Shown here: piece by piece, positions 17,703 through 26,370 of the stretch
Numbering within the stretch: position 1 is the stretch's first letter
How the letters are laid out: every line of letters starts with the position of its first letter
Source of the DNA: JAAFHB01 sp942493325
GTDB lineage: Bacteria; Bacteroidota; Bacteroidia; Bacteroidales; Prolixibacteraceae
Direction: 5' to 3'
Assembly: GCA_942493325.1 (NCBI GenBank)
Contig: OW818689.1
Coordinates: 434,001 to 498,000, forward strand
Length of the DNA: 64,000 nt
Notes under the pieces: generated by a model
The model's database searches: none
Told to the model about the DNA's origin: nothing
Seen by the model: the letters and a program-made list of their open reading frames with translations, nothing else
Made by a program: the position numbers and the translations under genes

Positions 17703-18566
17703 TTAATATTTCATTAAAAATGAGTTTAATGTGACTACTTCCTTATACGCCGGGTCTATTGATATGTTGTCATATTGCCCAAGATTGTTACTAGCAATGA
17801 TGGACTGGGCCATTTCGGTATACTGATCCGATTCGTGGTAACTGTCCATGAAGTGTAAGAGCTGAACTGAGGTTCCCCCCTCCCACCGTTTTTGCCTGAA
17901 TCGTTTGTAGGAAGTAACTTTTGAGGTTAACAGGTAATAATGTTCGACCGATTCTGCAGCAGAATTATACTTTCTCAGGTACAATACAGCATCCCCATCG
18001 TTATACTGGAGCTGTCTCTGATCATCTTTTGAAAACGACATTATTCCGAAAATATTATTTCCCTGCCTAAAAATTGCGGACGTTCCCCACCCCGATTCAA
18101 GTACTGCCTGGGCCAATGCAAGACTAACCGGATGGGGATAAATTCTCACTTTTAATTCATCCAGGAGATCGGTCTCATATTTTGTCTTCATTTCTGCCAG
18201 GAAGGAAGAATCATAATCCGAAATCGCGAGGTTTTTATTTAGCCTATCTTCAATAAAATCAACGTGGTGCAGATCATCCAGTAAACGTTCGCGTGTTATT
18301 ACAATAGCGGGTAGTAAGTGCTGAATAAACAGTTCTTTTCTTTTATCAGGCCTTACCGTACGAAAGTCAATAGATCCGATGTAATTTATGGGTATAAAAG
18401 CACTGTTTGACTGATAGATAATTGAATCACTATCTGTCAGTTGAACATCCCTGACTTTAATCACTTCCGGCCAGTATCTTGAATTAAATTTCTCGGTTTT
18501 TGCGAATAAATAAATGGCGAAAATGATCAGGGCAAAGTAGATTAGATCGCGAATTATTCGTAACAT
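17703..18566 (-). CDS. Bax-like glucosaminidase-domain protein
   Basis: A 287-residue membrane-anchored protein. An N-terminal transmembrane segment (LIYFALIIFAIYLFA) is followed by a region with no recognised motif, then a lysozyme-like N-acetylglucosaminidase domain of the Bax/FlgJ type with LAQAVLESGWGTSAIFRQGNN, where the Glu is the expected catalytic acid, and FGIMSF. It probably trims peptidoglycan in the periplasm. It ends 49 bp before the mgsA -7 box and starts 3 bp after the flavodoxin stop, so it is likely translated with flavodoxin. Confidence 0.85.
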   Translation of the reverse strand: MLRIIRDLIYFALIIFAIYLFAKTEKFNSRYWPEVIKVRDVQLTDSDSIIYQSNSAFIPINYIGSIDFRTVRPDKRKELFIQHLLPAIVITRERLLDDLHHVDFIEDRLNKNLAISDYDSSFLAEMKTKYETDLLDELKVRIYPHPVSLALAQAVLESGWGTSAIFRQGNNIFGIMSFSKDDQRQLQYNDGDAVLYLRKYNSAAESVEHYYLLTSKVTSYKRFRQKRWEGGTSVQLLHFMDSYHESDQYTEMAQSIIASNNLGQYDNISIDPAYKEVVTLNSFLMKY

Positions 18567-18569
18567 AGA

Positions 18570-19076
18570 TCAATTAAATTCATTCTTGAGAATGGCCACC
18601 CATTTCTCAATACGCCCGTTCGTCAACCTCGCCTGATTCTCCTGATCGATTGGTAAACCCATGAACTCCCCGTCTCGTAATGCCCTGGATTCCTCGAAAG
18701 TATAATCTTCCACCGGGAATTTACCAACTATCACTGCCCCTCTTTCTTCGAAAAAATCGGTCATAATACCGATTGCATCACAAAAATTTTCAGGGTAACC
18801 TTTCTGATCACCTAAACCAAAAACAGCTACTTTTTTATTTGAAAAATCAATTTCTTCGAGATCGGGTAATAATTCGTCCCAGTAATAGGGCAATTCTCCA
18901 TCAAACCAGGTCGAAACTCCGACAATTATATTATCAAATTCAAGGAAATGCTCCTTTTTAACATCATCAACATTAATCTGCCGTACATCTTCTCCTGAAA
19001 ATGCATTATAAATGATCCCGGCAATCTTCGCCGTTTTTTTTGAATTAAAACTGTAAAAAAGGCCTGTCTTTCCCAT
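18570..19076 (-). CDS. fldA: Flavodoxin (FldA type)
   Basis: Small FMN electron carrier, about 168 residues from ATG 19076 (MGKTGLFYSF). The longer in-frame start at 19115 would add an unneeded 13-residue extension. Family signatures are GVSTWFDGELPYYWDELLPD, then VAVFGLGDQKGYPENFCDA and MTDFFEERGA. The phosphate-binding loop reads YSFNSKKTAKI rather than the textbook T-x-T-G-x-T form, so FMN phosphate contacts may differ slightly. It lies downstream of the 2-oxoacid dehydrogenase E1 gene with a 42-bp gap and could be cotranscribed. Confidence 0.9.
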   Translation of the reverse strand: MGKTGLFYSFNSKKTAKIAGIIYNAFSGEDVRQINVDDVKKEHFLEFDNIIVGVSTWFDGELPYYWDELLPDLEEIDFSNKKVAVFGLGDQKGYPENFCDAIGIMTDFFEERGAVIVGKFPVEDYTFEESRALRDGEFMGLPIDQENQARLTNGRIEKWVAILKNEFN

Positions 19077-19118
19077 TCGGATGATCTGTTTAATTTTCGT
19101 TTTTAACAACTGCAAAGA

Positions 19119-21182
19119 TCAGTATTTTAATAATGCCAGAGCTGCAGTATAAATCTTTTCTTCATTAATTAAAATTGCTGCCTCAAGGATCCGGTTAAAT
19201 CCAACCGGAGTAAAGGCAGAACCAACCCTGCGAACGGGCGCATCCAGAAATTCGAATCCCTCTTCGCCAATAATTCCGGCCAATTCGCCGCCAAAACCGC
19301 CAAAAACTTTATCTTCATGAACCACCAGAACCCGCCCTGTCTTTTTTACAGAATTAAGAATGGATTCTTTATCAAGTGGAATCAGTGACCGGATATCCAC
19401 CACTTCTGGATTGTATCCTTCGGCAGCGAGTTTTTCGGCCGCCATCAGACAGAGGTGAGTTGTATTACCATAGGTGATAATGCTCAGATCTGTACCCTCA
19501 CGCCTAATCCTGGCTTTTCCGAACGGAACTTCAAAATCCTCAGGAATGGGTGTAGCAGCCGCAGGTGAATTATACAGTGCCTTAGGTTCGAGGAATAGCG
19601 TTGGTCCTTCCGATCTTAATGATGTCCGGAGCAATCCTGCAGCATCATCAGCAAAAGAGGGATAGACGACTCGTATGCCCGGAAACGTTGACAGTGCGCC
19701 TTCTATTGTCTGTGAATGGTACAATCCTCCGCCTATGTATCCGCCCGAAGCCAGGCGAATGGTAACATTGGGACTGAATTGACCGTTCGTTCGCCAATAT
19801 TCATGCGTCATTTCGACGAATTGTTCCATGGCCGGCCAAAAATAATCGGCAAATTCAGCCCCTTCGACAACTATCCTGATTTTCTTATCGTACCGCGACA
19901 TGCCATTGGCCGTTCCCGTAATATAATCCTCTGCAATTGGCCCGTTAAACACCCTTGCAGGACCAAATTCCTTCTGCAATCCCTTTGATACATTAAATAT
20001 CCCCCCTTTCTCCTTATATGCGATATCCTGACCCCAGATAAAAGTATCAGGATTATGCCGGAATTCTGCTTTAAGCGTTTGATTCAATCCTTCGATAAGC
20101 TTTTTCTTTTCACCACTGAAGTTGTGCAAACCATCAGGATATTTTGATGCCGGGTAAGGCTCAGGGAGCACAAAATCATAAATGGATGCAGGATCAGGAT
20201 CAGGAGATGCCAGCGCAGTTTTATGCGCCATCTTAACTTCTTCCTTTGCTTTGACTTCTATTGCCTTGATTTCCTCTTCTGTAAATCGTTCATAACGCAC
20301 CAGCAGGCGTTTAAACTTTAGCAAAGGGTCTGATTCCTGTACATTACCCAGCTCAATATCATTGCGATACAAATCGTGCCTGTCGGAATTTGAATGCGAA
20401 TGAATCCGGATGCAGTTGGCCTGGACGATACATGGCTGCTGATTTTCCAGGGTCCATTTTTTTGCTTCGGTCATCGCGTTGATCGAGTCAAAAACATCTT
20501 TCCCATTGCAGTGAATAATCCTGAGATTTTTAAATCCCGTGAAATTATTGGCTACCTTTCGGTTGGCTGTCTGATCTTTTTTGGGAACCGAAATTCCGTA
20601 ACCGTTGTCCTGTATAACAAAAATTACGGGTAATTCCTCTGTTGAAGCGCCGTTAATAGCCTCATAAACATACCCTTCTGAAACTGATGATTCACCCTGC
20701 GAACTGATAGCAACGCCGTTTCCCTTGTAATATTTTATTGCACGAGCCACACCAACGGCATGCAAGGTGTGATTACCCGTGGCTGAAGATACATTATGAA
20801 TGTTCCATTCCGGTTTTCCGAAATGATTCGACATATGTCTTCCGCCCGAATTTACATCCGCGGCTTTTGATATCCCGTTCAGTATGATCTCTTCGGCCGT
20901 AAGACCCGCGGAAATATTTGTGAGCATGTCGCGGTAATACGGGAAGAGATGATCGTGTTCCCTGTCAAATACCTGCCCGATTGCCAGTTGTATTCCGTCA
21001 TGTCCCGCATATGGTGCGTGATACGACCACCCAATGGCCTGCTTCAGATAATTCGGAGCCTTTTCATCGATCAATCGTCCCAGGGTCATCATATAAAACC
21101 ACTTTTCGAGGAGTACCTTGTCGGTATTCTTGATCGTAAAGACTTTATTAACCGGAATATCTAGTAAAACTTTCATAGTCAT
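19119..21182 (-). CDS. Branched-chain 2-oxoacid dehydrogenase E1 component, alpha-beta fusion
   Basis: Thiamine-diphosphate-dependent E1 of a 2-oxoacid dehydrogenase complex, about 687 residues. Residues ~1-350 are E1 alpha (YLKQAIGWSYHAPYAGHDG; the TPP-binding segment SQGESSVSEG...DNGYGIS). Residues ~370 to the end are E1 beta (DTFIWGQDIAYKEKGGIFNVS; FADYFWPAMEQ; the C-terminal transketolase domain VEGAE to VLVVHEDKVFGGFGGELA). Fused E1 genes are common in Bacteroidetes. The ATGs at 21182 or 21176 are preferred over the TTG at 21200 that overlaps the E2 stop. E2 lies directly upstream; no E3 gene is in the window. The substrate is probably branched-chain 2-oxoacids, by similarity only. Confidence 0.9.
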   Translation of the reverse strand: MTMKVLLDIPVNKVFTIKNTDKVLLEKWFYMMTLGRLIDEKAPNYLKQAIGWSYHAPYAGHDGIQLAIGQVFDREHDHLFPYYRDMLTNISAGLTAEEIILNGISKAADVNSGGRHMSNHFGKPEWNIHNVSSATGNHTLHAVGVARAIKYYKGNGVAISSQGESSVSEGYVYEAINGASTEELPVIFVIQDNGYGISVPKKDQTANRKVANNFTGFKNLRIIHCNGKDVFDSINAMTEAKKWTLENQQPCIVQANCIRIHSHSNSDRHDLYRNDIELGNVQESDPLLKFKRLLVRYERFTEEEIKAIEVKAKEEVKMAHKTALASPDPDPASIYDFVLPEPYPASKYPDGLHNFSGEKKKLIEGLNQTLKAEFRHNPDTFIWGQDIAYKEKGGIFNVSKGLQKEFGPARVFNGPIAEDYITGTANGMSRYDKKIRIVVEGAEFADYFWPAMEQFVEMTHEYWRTNGQFSPNVTIRLASGGYIGGGLYHSQTIEGALSTFPGIRVVYPSFADDAAGLLRTSLRSEGPTLFLEPKALYNSPAAATPIPEDFEVPFGKARIRREGTDLSIITYGNTTHLCLMAAEKLAAEGYNPEVVDIRSLIPLDKESILNSVKKTGRVLVVHEDKVFGGFGGELAGIIGEEGFEFLDAPVRRVGSAFTPVGFNRILEAAILINEEKIYTAALALLKY

Positions 21183-21196
21183 GAATTTATTTCTAA

Positions 21197-22594
21197 TCAA
21201 ATACTTTTGTTTTGTTCAAATTGTTCAAGTAAATCGGCGATTCTTCTGAGAAATATTCCTCCCAGCATTCCATCAACCACCCGGTGGTCGTAGGAAAGCG
21301 ATAAAAACATCTTATGCCGCACAACAATGGCATCGCCCGTGGGTGTTTCCATCACGGCAGGTTTTTTTTCGATTAAACCGACTGCCAGGATCGCAACCTG
21401 TGGCTGATTGATAATCGGAGTTCCGATTAATCCTCCAAAAGTGCCGAAATTGGTGATGGTGAAGGTTCCTCCCTGGAGATCATCCGGATTGAGCTTATTT
21501 TCACGCCCGGCCCTGGCCAGGTTATTGATATCGCGTGAGAGTCCGACAAGATTCTTTGTATCTGCATCTTTTATCACAGGGGCCACCAGGTTACCGTCAT
21601 TGGTAGCTACCGCGATGGCAATATTGATATGTTTACGCAAAATGATATTATCTTCATCAACAGAAGCATTTACCTGGCGGAATTCTGACAGCGCTTTGGC
21701 TGCCGCCTCGATAAACATAGGCATGAAAGTAAGTTTTTCGCCATATTTTTTCTCATATTCAGCCTTTACAGCATTACGCCACAGAACCATATTTGTCACA
21801 TCCGCTTCCACGACTGTCGTAACATGGGGAGCAACCTGTTTTGACATAACCATATGATTGGCAATTAATTTACGGATCCGATCCATTTTCACAATCGTAT
21901 CTTCAGCCCCAACTGAGACGGATACCTTTGGTCTCTCCGTTGTTTTTTCCGGGGCAGCCTGCGGAGATGCAGCCTGGACAACCGGTGAAGCGGGTTTGCC
22001 GGCAACGGACTTACGCTGTTCGACATAGCTCATGATATCATTTTTCTGAACTCTTCCTCCCAGGCCAGTTCCGTTTATTGATTCAAGTTCGGACAGGCTG
22101 ACCCCTTCCTTTGAAGCAATACTTTTGACAAGTGGTGAGTAAAAGCGGTCTGAATTTTTCAGATCTTCATCCGAAAAGCCCGGGGATGGTTGTTTGGTTT
22201 CTTCGGGTTTGATTTCGGAAACCTGGTTCATCCCTGCAGATATTTGTTTGGTTTCCAATGGCTCCTTTGTTTCTGCAGGCTTGTTATCGGCCATTTCCGA
22301 CGTACCTGGAACATCACCGGCCTTTGATTCGGGCGCCGCTACTGTTTCATCCCCCTCTAATTCAATGACAATTACTGTCTGACCAACCGGAATCAGATCA
22401 TTTTCTGCACAGCGGATTTCTTTAATTTTTCCGGCTACGGGTGAAGGAATTTCAGAGTCAACTTTATCCGTTGCTATTTCGAACAGGATATCATCTTCAG
22501 CTACCGTATCACCTTGTTTCACAAATAACTTAGTTATTGTAGCTTCCTGGATACTTTCACCCAGCTTAGGTATGAGCACATTAAAATCAGACAT
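21197..22594 (-). CDS. Dihydrolipoamide acyltransferase (E2) of a 2-oxoacid dehydrogenase complex
   Basis: A 465-residue E2 core enzyme that transfers the acyl group from E1 to CoA. The lipoyl domain at the N-terminus carries Lys44 in ATDKVDSEIP as the lipoylation site. A Pro/Glu/Thr/Lys-rich linker (~80-140) leads to a peripheral-subunit-binding domain (YSPLVKSIASKEGV...GRVQKNDIMSYVE), a second Pro/Ala linker, and the catalytic domain with the active-site motif HRVVDG (His437, Asp441). It lies immediately upstream of E1, and the stop codon sits 14 bp before the preferred E1 ATG. I found no exact -7 box in the 109 bp upstream. Confidence 0.95.
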   Translation of the reverse strand: MSDFNVLIPKLGESIQEATITKLFVKQGDTVAEDDILFEIATDKVDSEIPSPVAGKIKEIRCAENDLIPVGQTVIVIELEGDETVAAPESKAGDVPGTSEMADNKPAETKEPLETKQISAGMNQVSEIKPEETKQPSPGFSDEDLKNSDRFYSPLVKSIASKEGVSLSELESINGTGLGGRVQKNDIMSYVEQRKSVAGKPASPVVQAASPQAAPEKTTERPKVSVSVGAEDTIVKMDRIRKLIANHMVMSKQVAPHVTTVVEADVTNMVLWRNAVKAEYEKKYGEKLTFMPMFIEAAAKALSEFRQVNASVDEDNIILRKHINIAIAVATNDGNLVAPVIKDADTKNLVGLSRDINNLARAGRENKLNPDDLQGGTFTITNFGTFGGLIGTPIINQPQVAILAVGLIEKKPAVMETPTGDAIVVRHKMFLSLSYDHRVVDGMLGGIFLRRIADLLEQFEQNKSI

Positions 22595-22703
22595 TGCTTT
22601 TTATTTACATTAAATTAGTATTCATAAACAATGCAATAGATGCATACATTCGAACAACTAACAAAATGAAATAAGGTTTAGTTTAAAGAAATCTTCGAAA
22701 TGT

Positions 22704-23990
22704 TTAATTGTTTAGAAACGCGAAGAGATCATAGTTGGGCCAGCGATCGACTTTTAATAAAATACGTGACATAACGCGGTCCATTTCAACGGCCAGCCTG
22801 GGACCTTTATAATTGCTGGTATTTGTAAGGATAACCCATGAAATTCCGTTGGCTTGCCGCTTGATAAGTGCCGAAGTCCCCGGTAATGTTCCGGTACGCC
22901 ACCATTCGCCATTTTCGTTGGTCGTTCTCCAACCCAAAGGATCTAATCCCGTAGGATCGACCTGGGTCATTTCGCGGATACTTTCCGGAGAAAGGATGTC
23001 TTTTATTTTAGGATTATTATCAATAACAACCATTAATTTCATTAAGTCAAGGGCAGAAGCCAGCCATCCTCCGGCCGATCCCAGCAGGTGAATATCGTTT
23101 CCGCCATAAGTTTTGAGTAACAACCGGCCACTACCATCGAACGATTCGATCGGTTCACCATCTGAAGGCTGATAATACCTGACTTCATTGGGAAGAGCCT
23201 GTTCCAAAAAGCTATTGCCAAGGTTCATATCGACAATTCCCGCCTGTTCGAGTACCTCTTTCTTAACAAAACTTTCGTAATCCATTCCAGAAACTTTTGA
23301 AATTACTTTGCCCAGTATGAGGTATCCAAGGTTCGAATACGAACTGCGGGAACCAGGTTCGAAGTGAACCTTATGTGTGGTCACGAATTTAATATAGGAA
23401 TCGATGTTAACCGGGAGTGACTCGCCAACACCCCTTGCAACAGCTTTGGGAAGAAAAGCCAGGTCACCATAGTTCTGTGTCCAACCTCCGGAGTGGTTAA
23501 GCAGGTTGCGCACCGTAATTTTTTCGAGTCGTTTATCCTTGATATGACAGAATTGTTCATCGCTGAGAATCCCGTCTTTGCCGAACACCTTTGACCCGAG
23601 TGAAATTTTTGAATTCTCAACAAGTTTCATGATGGCAACTGCTGTGATCAGTTTCGATACGCTGGCTAGACGAAAAAGATGACCGGGGGTAACCTGGATC
23701 CCTGCTTCTTCATCAGCAAATCCGTAACCTTTTGCAAAAACCAGTTTTTCATCCTTTACAATGGCCACAGAAATACCTTTAAGACTGTTATCCGTCCGGA
23801 ATTTTTCCATATAGGCATCAATGGTTCCGGAAACTTCAGCAGCCATTAATTTATTGAAGACTAATCGGTTAATTGATTCTTTCTGGGCTGATAAAAGTGT
23901 ATTCCCGTAAGGAACAGCACCCTGTTCGAAAGGCAGGGTGATGAAACATGCCAATAAAACGGTAAATATGAAGAAACTAAACTTTGACAT
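22704..23990 (-). CDS. Exported serine hydrolase of the beta-lactamase/PBP4 (class C) fold
   Basis: A 428-residue protein with a signal peptide (first ~22 residues) and a serine-hydrolase domain. The nucleophile motif is SxxK at Ser110-Lys113 (LASVSKLIT), the second motif is YSN (SSYSNLGYLILG), and the third resembles the K/H-T-G motif as WRTGTLPG. These proteins include peptidases and esterases; true beta-lactamase activity cannot be assumed. It is a single gene on the minus strand with a striking pair of TTACAAATGTAA repeats about 60 bp upstream, and ends before the E2 gene. Confidence 0.85.
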   Translation of the reverse strand: MSKFSFFIFTVLLACFITLPFEQGAVPYGNTLLSAQKESINRLVFNKLMAAEVSGTIDAYMEKFRTDNSLKGISVAIVKDEKLVFAKGYGFADEEAGIQVTPGHLFRLASVSKLITAVAIMKLVENSKISLGSKVFGKDGILSDEQFCHIKDKRLEKITVRNLLNHSGGWTQNYGDLAFLPKAVARGVGESLPVNIDSYIKFVTTHKVHFEPGSRSSYSNLGYLILGKVISKVSGMDYESFVKKEVLEQAGIVDMNLGNSFLEQALPNEVRYYQPSDGEPIESFDGSGRLLLKTYGGNDIHLLGSAGGWLASALDLMKLMVVIDNNPKIKDILSPESIREMTQVDPTGLDPLGWRTTNENGEWWRTGTLPGTSALIKRQANGISWVILTNTSNYKGPRLAVEMDRVMSRILLKVDRWPNYDLFAFLNN

Positions 23991-24046
23991 AAACTAAGAA
24001 GAAAATTAGAACCAACCTGTACGATAAACTAACGATACCACGTTGT

Positions 24047-24071
24047 TTACAAATGTAATTTACAAATGTAA
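24047..24071 (-). promoter_or_regulatory. Tandem TTACATTTGTAA repeats before the serine-hydrolase gene
   Basis: Two copies of TTACAAATGTAA (24047-24058 and 24060-24071) stand 13 bp apart. On the minus strand each contains TACATTTG, an exact -7 box. The copy at 24060-24071 overlaps the last two codons and the stop of pyrD (His-Leu-stop spelled CAT TTG TAA). The same motif recurs upstream of the XRE gene. This may be a double promoter, an operator, or both. Confidence 0.5.
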
Positions 24072-24971
24072 ACCGCCGATAATGTCCGTTATCGAACTGA
24101 ATTTATGACGATTAAGATAACTATCAATCCCATCAATGATTTTTACTGTGACTAACGGATCAATAAAGTTGGCGGTACCAACTTCTATGGCCGAAGCCCC
24201 TGCAAGAAAAAATTCAATGGCATCAGTAGCATTCATTATTCCGCCCAGGCCAATAATGGGTATTTTAACAGCATGTGAAACCTGCCATACCATCCGCAGG
24301 GCAACCGGCTTTACAGCTGGTCCCGAAAGACCGCCGGTAATTGTAGACAGAACCGGTTTTCGGGTCTCGGCATTGATTGCCATCCCCAGTAATGTATTTA
24401 TAAGTGATATACTGTCGGCACCTGCACCTTCGACTGCCCTGGCGATTTCGGCAATATCGGTCACATTGGGCGACAGTTTAACGATTAGTGTCTTATTATA
24501 AACCTTCCTGACTTCCGATACGACTGCCGAAGCTGAGGGACAGCTGGTTCCGAATGCCATTCCGCCCTCTTTCACATTTGGGCACGATATATTTAATTCT
24601 ACACCGCAAATATGATCAAGTTCATTGATGATTTCGGCACATGCCACATATTCTTCGACCGTTGATCCCGAAACATTTACCAAAACATTGGTCTTATATT
24701 TAAGGAGTTTGGGATAAATATCGGAGACAAAATAGTTTGCGCCACCATTTTGAAGCCCGACCGCGTTGAGCATCCCTGATGCGGTTTCTGCCATCCGCGG
24801 ATAGGAATTTCCCTGCCGGGGATGAAGCGTGGTACCCTTAACTATAAATCCTCCAAGCAGATCGACATCAAAAAAATCATCAAACTCAACTCCGTATCCA
24901 AATGTACCAGAGGCAGTTAAAACAGGATTTTTGAGTTTAATATTGTGAATTACGGTGTTTAAATCTGCCAT
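24060..24971 (-). CDS. pyrD: Dihydroorotate dehydrogenase, catalytic subunit (class 1B)
   Basis: FMN enzyme that oxidises dihydroorotate to orotate in pyrimidine synthesis, 303 residues. Class 1 features are NPVLTASGTFGYG, the catalytic loop NISCPNVKEGG (Cys130), KLSPNV (Lys in the FMN site) and IIGLGGIMNATDAIEF for phosphate binding. The overlapping upstream pyrK makes this the NAD-dependent class 1B complex. The gene overlaps pyrK by 13 bp, indicating coupled translation. The C-terminal end lies inside a repeated motif described separately. Confidence 0.96.
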   Translation of the reverse strand: MADLNTVIHNIKLKNPVLTASGTFGYGVEFDDFFDVDLLGGFIVKGTTLHPRQGNSYPRMAETASGMLNAVGLQNGGANYFVSDIYPKLLKYKTNVLVNVSGSTVEEYVACAEIINELDHICGVELNISCPNVKEGGMAFGTSCPSASAVVSEVRKVYNKTLIVKLSPNVTDIAEIARAVEGAGADSISLINTLLGMAINAETRKPVLSTITGGLSGPAVKPVALRMVWQVSHAVKIPIIGLGGIMNATDAIEFFLAGASAIEVGTANFIDPLVTVKIIDGIDSYLNRHKFSSITDIIGGLHL

Positions 24972-25738
24972 TTTAATTGATTTATATTAAAAACGGGTCC
25001 ATCAGTGCATACACATTTGTGACCATTGATGGTTTCAGTTACACAACACAAACAAACGCCAAAACCGCATGCCATCGTATTTTCGAGTGATACTTCACAG
25101 AACACCGACCTGGTCTTTGCCTTCGCGGCAACTGCCTTCATCATCGGTTCCGGTCCGCAGGTGTATATCCGTTTAAACTGATCCAACTCCGTACCAAAAA
25201 GCGGATGATCGGTTACGAAACCTTTGGTACCGTGTGATCCGTCTTCGGTGGTTGTATAGAGTGATCCGTATTTGGTATATTGATCGAGTTCCACAAGATC
25301 GGACGCTGACCTGGCTCCAATAAGAATATTCACATCGTGTAAGCTTTTGCTGAGATCCTGAGCCAGATGAAGTAACGGGGCTACCCCGCAACCTCCGCCA
25401 ACAAGAAGAACTTTTTCCGGGGATGTAGGTACTGTAAATCCATTACCGAGCGGGTAAATAACGTTCAGATAACTGTCAACAGGAGTTTGCGAAAGGGAGC
25501 GTGTTCCTTCCCCAATTTCCTTAATCAGAATAGAAATGATATTTTTCTGATAATCAACAGCATGAATAGAGAATGGCCGACGCAAAAAGACACTTTGGGA
25601 ATGATCGGCCAATATATTGGCAAACTGGCCCGGAAGAATATCCTCCAGTTGCCCGGGCGCCTGCAATTGTAATAAATGATGGTCTTCGTTGAGTCTGAGA
25701 TTGGCAATAACCTTCAGATTCTGAACTGATTTCCGCAT
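24959..25738 (-). CDS. pyrK: Dihydroorotate dehydrogenase electron-transfer subunit
   Basis: FAD and [2Fe-2S] subunit that passes electrons from dihydroorotate oxidation (PyrD) to NAD. Signs are the FAD-binding RPFSIH, the NAD-binding glycine stretch LLVGGGCGVAPLLHLA, and a C-terminal iron-sulfur cluster of Cys residues in MACGFGVCLCC and HKCVC. From ATG 25738 (MRKSVQNLK) the product is 259 residues, the normal family size. A longer reading frame to 25834 begins with TTG inside a -7 box and is unlikely to be used. Confidence 0.93.
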   Translation of the reverse strand: MRKSVQNLKVIANLRLNEDHHLLQLQAPGQLEDILPGQFANILADHSQSVFLRRPFSIHAVDYQKNIISILIKEIGEGTRSLSQTPVDSYLNVIYPLGNGFTVPTSPEKVLLVGGGCGVAPLLHLAQDLSKSLHDVNILIGARSASDLVELDQYTKYGSLYTTTEDGSHGTKGFVTDHPLFGTELDQFKRIYTCGPEPMMKAVAAKAKTRSVFCEVSLENTMACGFGVCLCCVTETINGHKCVCTDGPVFNINQLKWQI

Positions 25739-25831
25739 TTTCCTGAAATTTAAACATTCATTTGCAGCAGTTACGCCGATTAAACCAGGTTCTCTGAATA
25801 ACCGGTTGACCATAAACTGCGATAATTCGTG

Positions 25832-25839
25832 CAAAGATA
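25832..25839 (-). promoter_or_regulatory. -7 box for pyrK-pyrD
   Basis: CAAAGATA on the plus strand reads TATCTTTG on the minus strand, an exact TAnnTTTG match, in the gap between the XRE stop and pyrK. With a start site a few bases downstream, the leader to ATG 25738 would be about 85 bases. It argues against the longer pyrK start. Confidence 0.5.
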
Positions 25840-25848
25840 GGTCAAATT

Positions 25849-26355
25849 CTATTTTGAAGGAGTATAAGCCGCAAAAGTTTTGTCTTTGTAAAACAGGACA
25901 ATTCTCTCCACCTCCTTATTGAATAATGAGCTGTCTATCAGTTCGCTTACCGTTTGTGCGGAATTCACTTCAGCCGGCTGGGTTTTATTGTCGGCTGTGG
26001 GATACTCTTTATTCAGCAGATCCGACGGCTCAATAATCGTTTTTTTTGCCGCTCCGGGAATGGTTCGAATCTCTTCGCTGGTTTTGAGCGCTTCGTTTTC
26101 ATCCGGAAACTGAAACAGTGCAGGTTCTTTTACCTGTGGAGATTTAGTGTCAGAAATCGTTCCTTCACCCAAAAGCAGCCAGCGTGGATTTAATGTCCGG
26201 TAAGAACCAAGCATTTTCTGGATAAAGGAGGCGCTTGGATAATTACGACCATTCAACACATGCGACACACTTGACCGCTGCACTCCGATCTTTTCAGCAA
26301 ATTCTGCCGGAGAAATACCTTCCTTATTCAGAAATTGTGTGATTCTATCCTTCAT
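25849..26355 (-). CDS. XRE-family helix-turn-helix transcriptional regulator
   Basis: A 168-residue protein with an N-terminal Cro/C1-type DNA-binding domain (residues ~1-65). The recognition helices fall in SPAEFAEKIGVQRSSVSHVLNG, split as SPAEFAEKIGV and QRSSVSHVLNG, followed by PSASFIQKMLGSYRTLNP and WLLLGEGT. The rest (~70-168) has no recognised domain. This architecture (HTH plus a variable tail) is common in Bacteroidetes and not prophage-specific. A perfect 6+1+6 dyad lies 2 bp upstream of its start, and a cluster of repeated motifs lies further upstream, suggesting autoregulation. Confidence 0.88.
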   Translation of the reverse strand: MKDRITQFLNKEGISPAEFAEKIGVQRSSVSHVLNGRNYPSASFIQKMLGSYRTLNPRWLLLGEGTISDTKSPQVKEPALFQFPDENEALKTSEEIRTIPGAAKKTIIEPSDLLNKEYPTADNKTQPAEVNSAQTVSELIDSSLFNKEVERIVLFYKDKTFAAYTPSK

Positions 26356-26357
26356 GA

Positions 26358-26370
26358 TAAAGTAACTTTA
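26358..26370. promoter_or_regulatory. Dyad TAAAGTAACTTTA abutting the XRE start (candidate operator)
   Basis: TAAAGT-A-ACTTTA is a perfect 6+1+6 inverted repeat, 2 bp upstream of the XRE ATG (26353-26355). Its position over the translation-initiation region suits an autoregulatory operator for a Cro/C1-type regulator. Binding is inferred, not seen. Confidence 0.4.

Noticed and set aside
22704..23990. Calling the serine hydrolase an antibiotic-resistance beta-lactamase
   Set aside because: The SxxK and YSN motifs are shared with peptidases and esterases; there is no specific class C signature and no resistance context.
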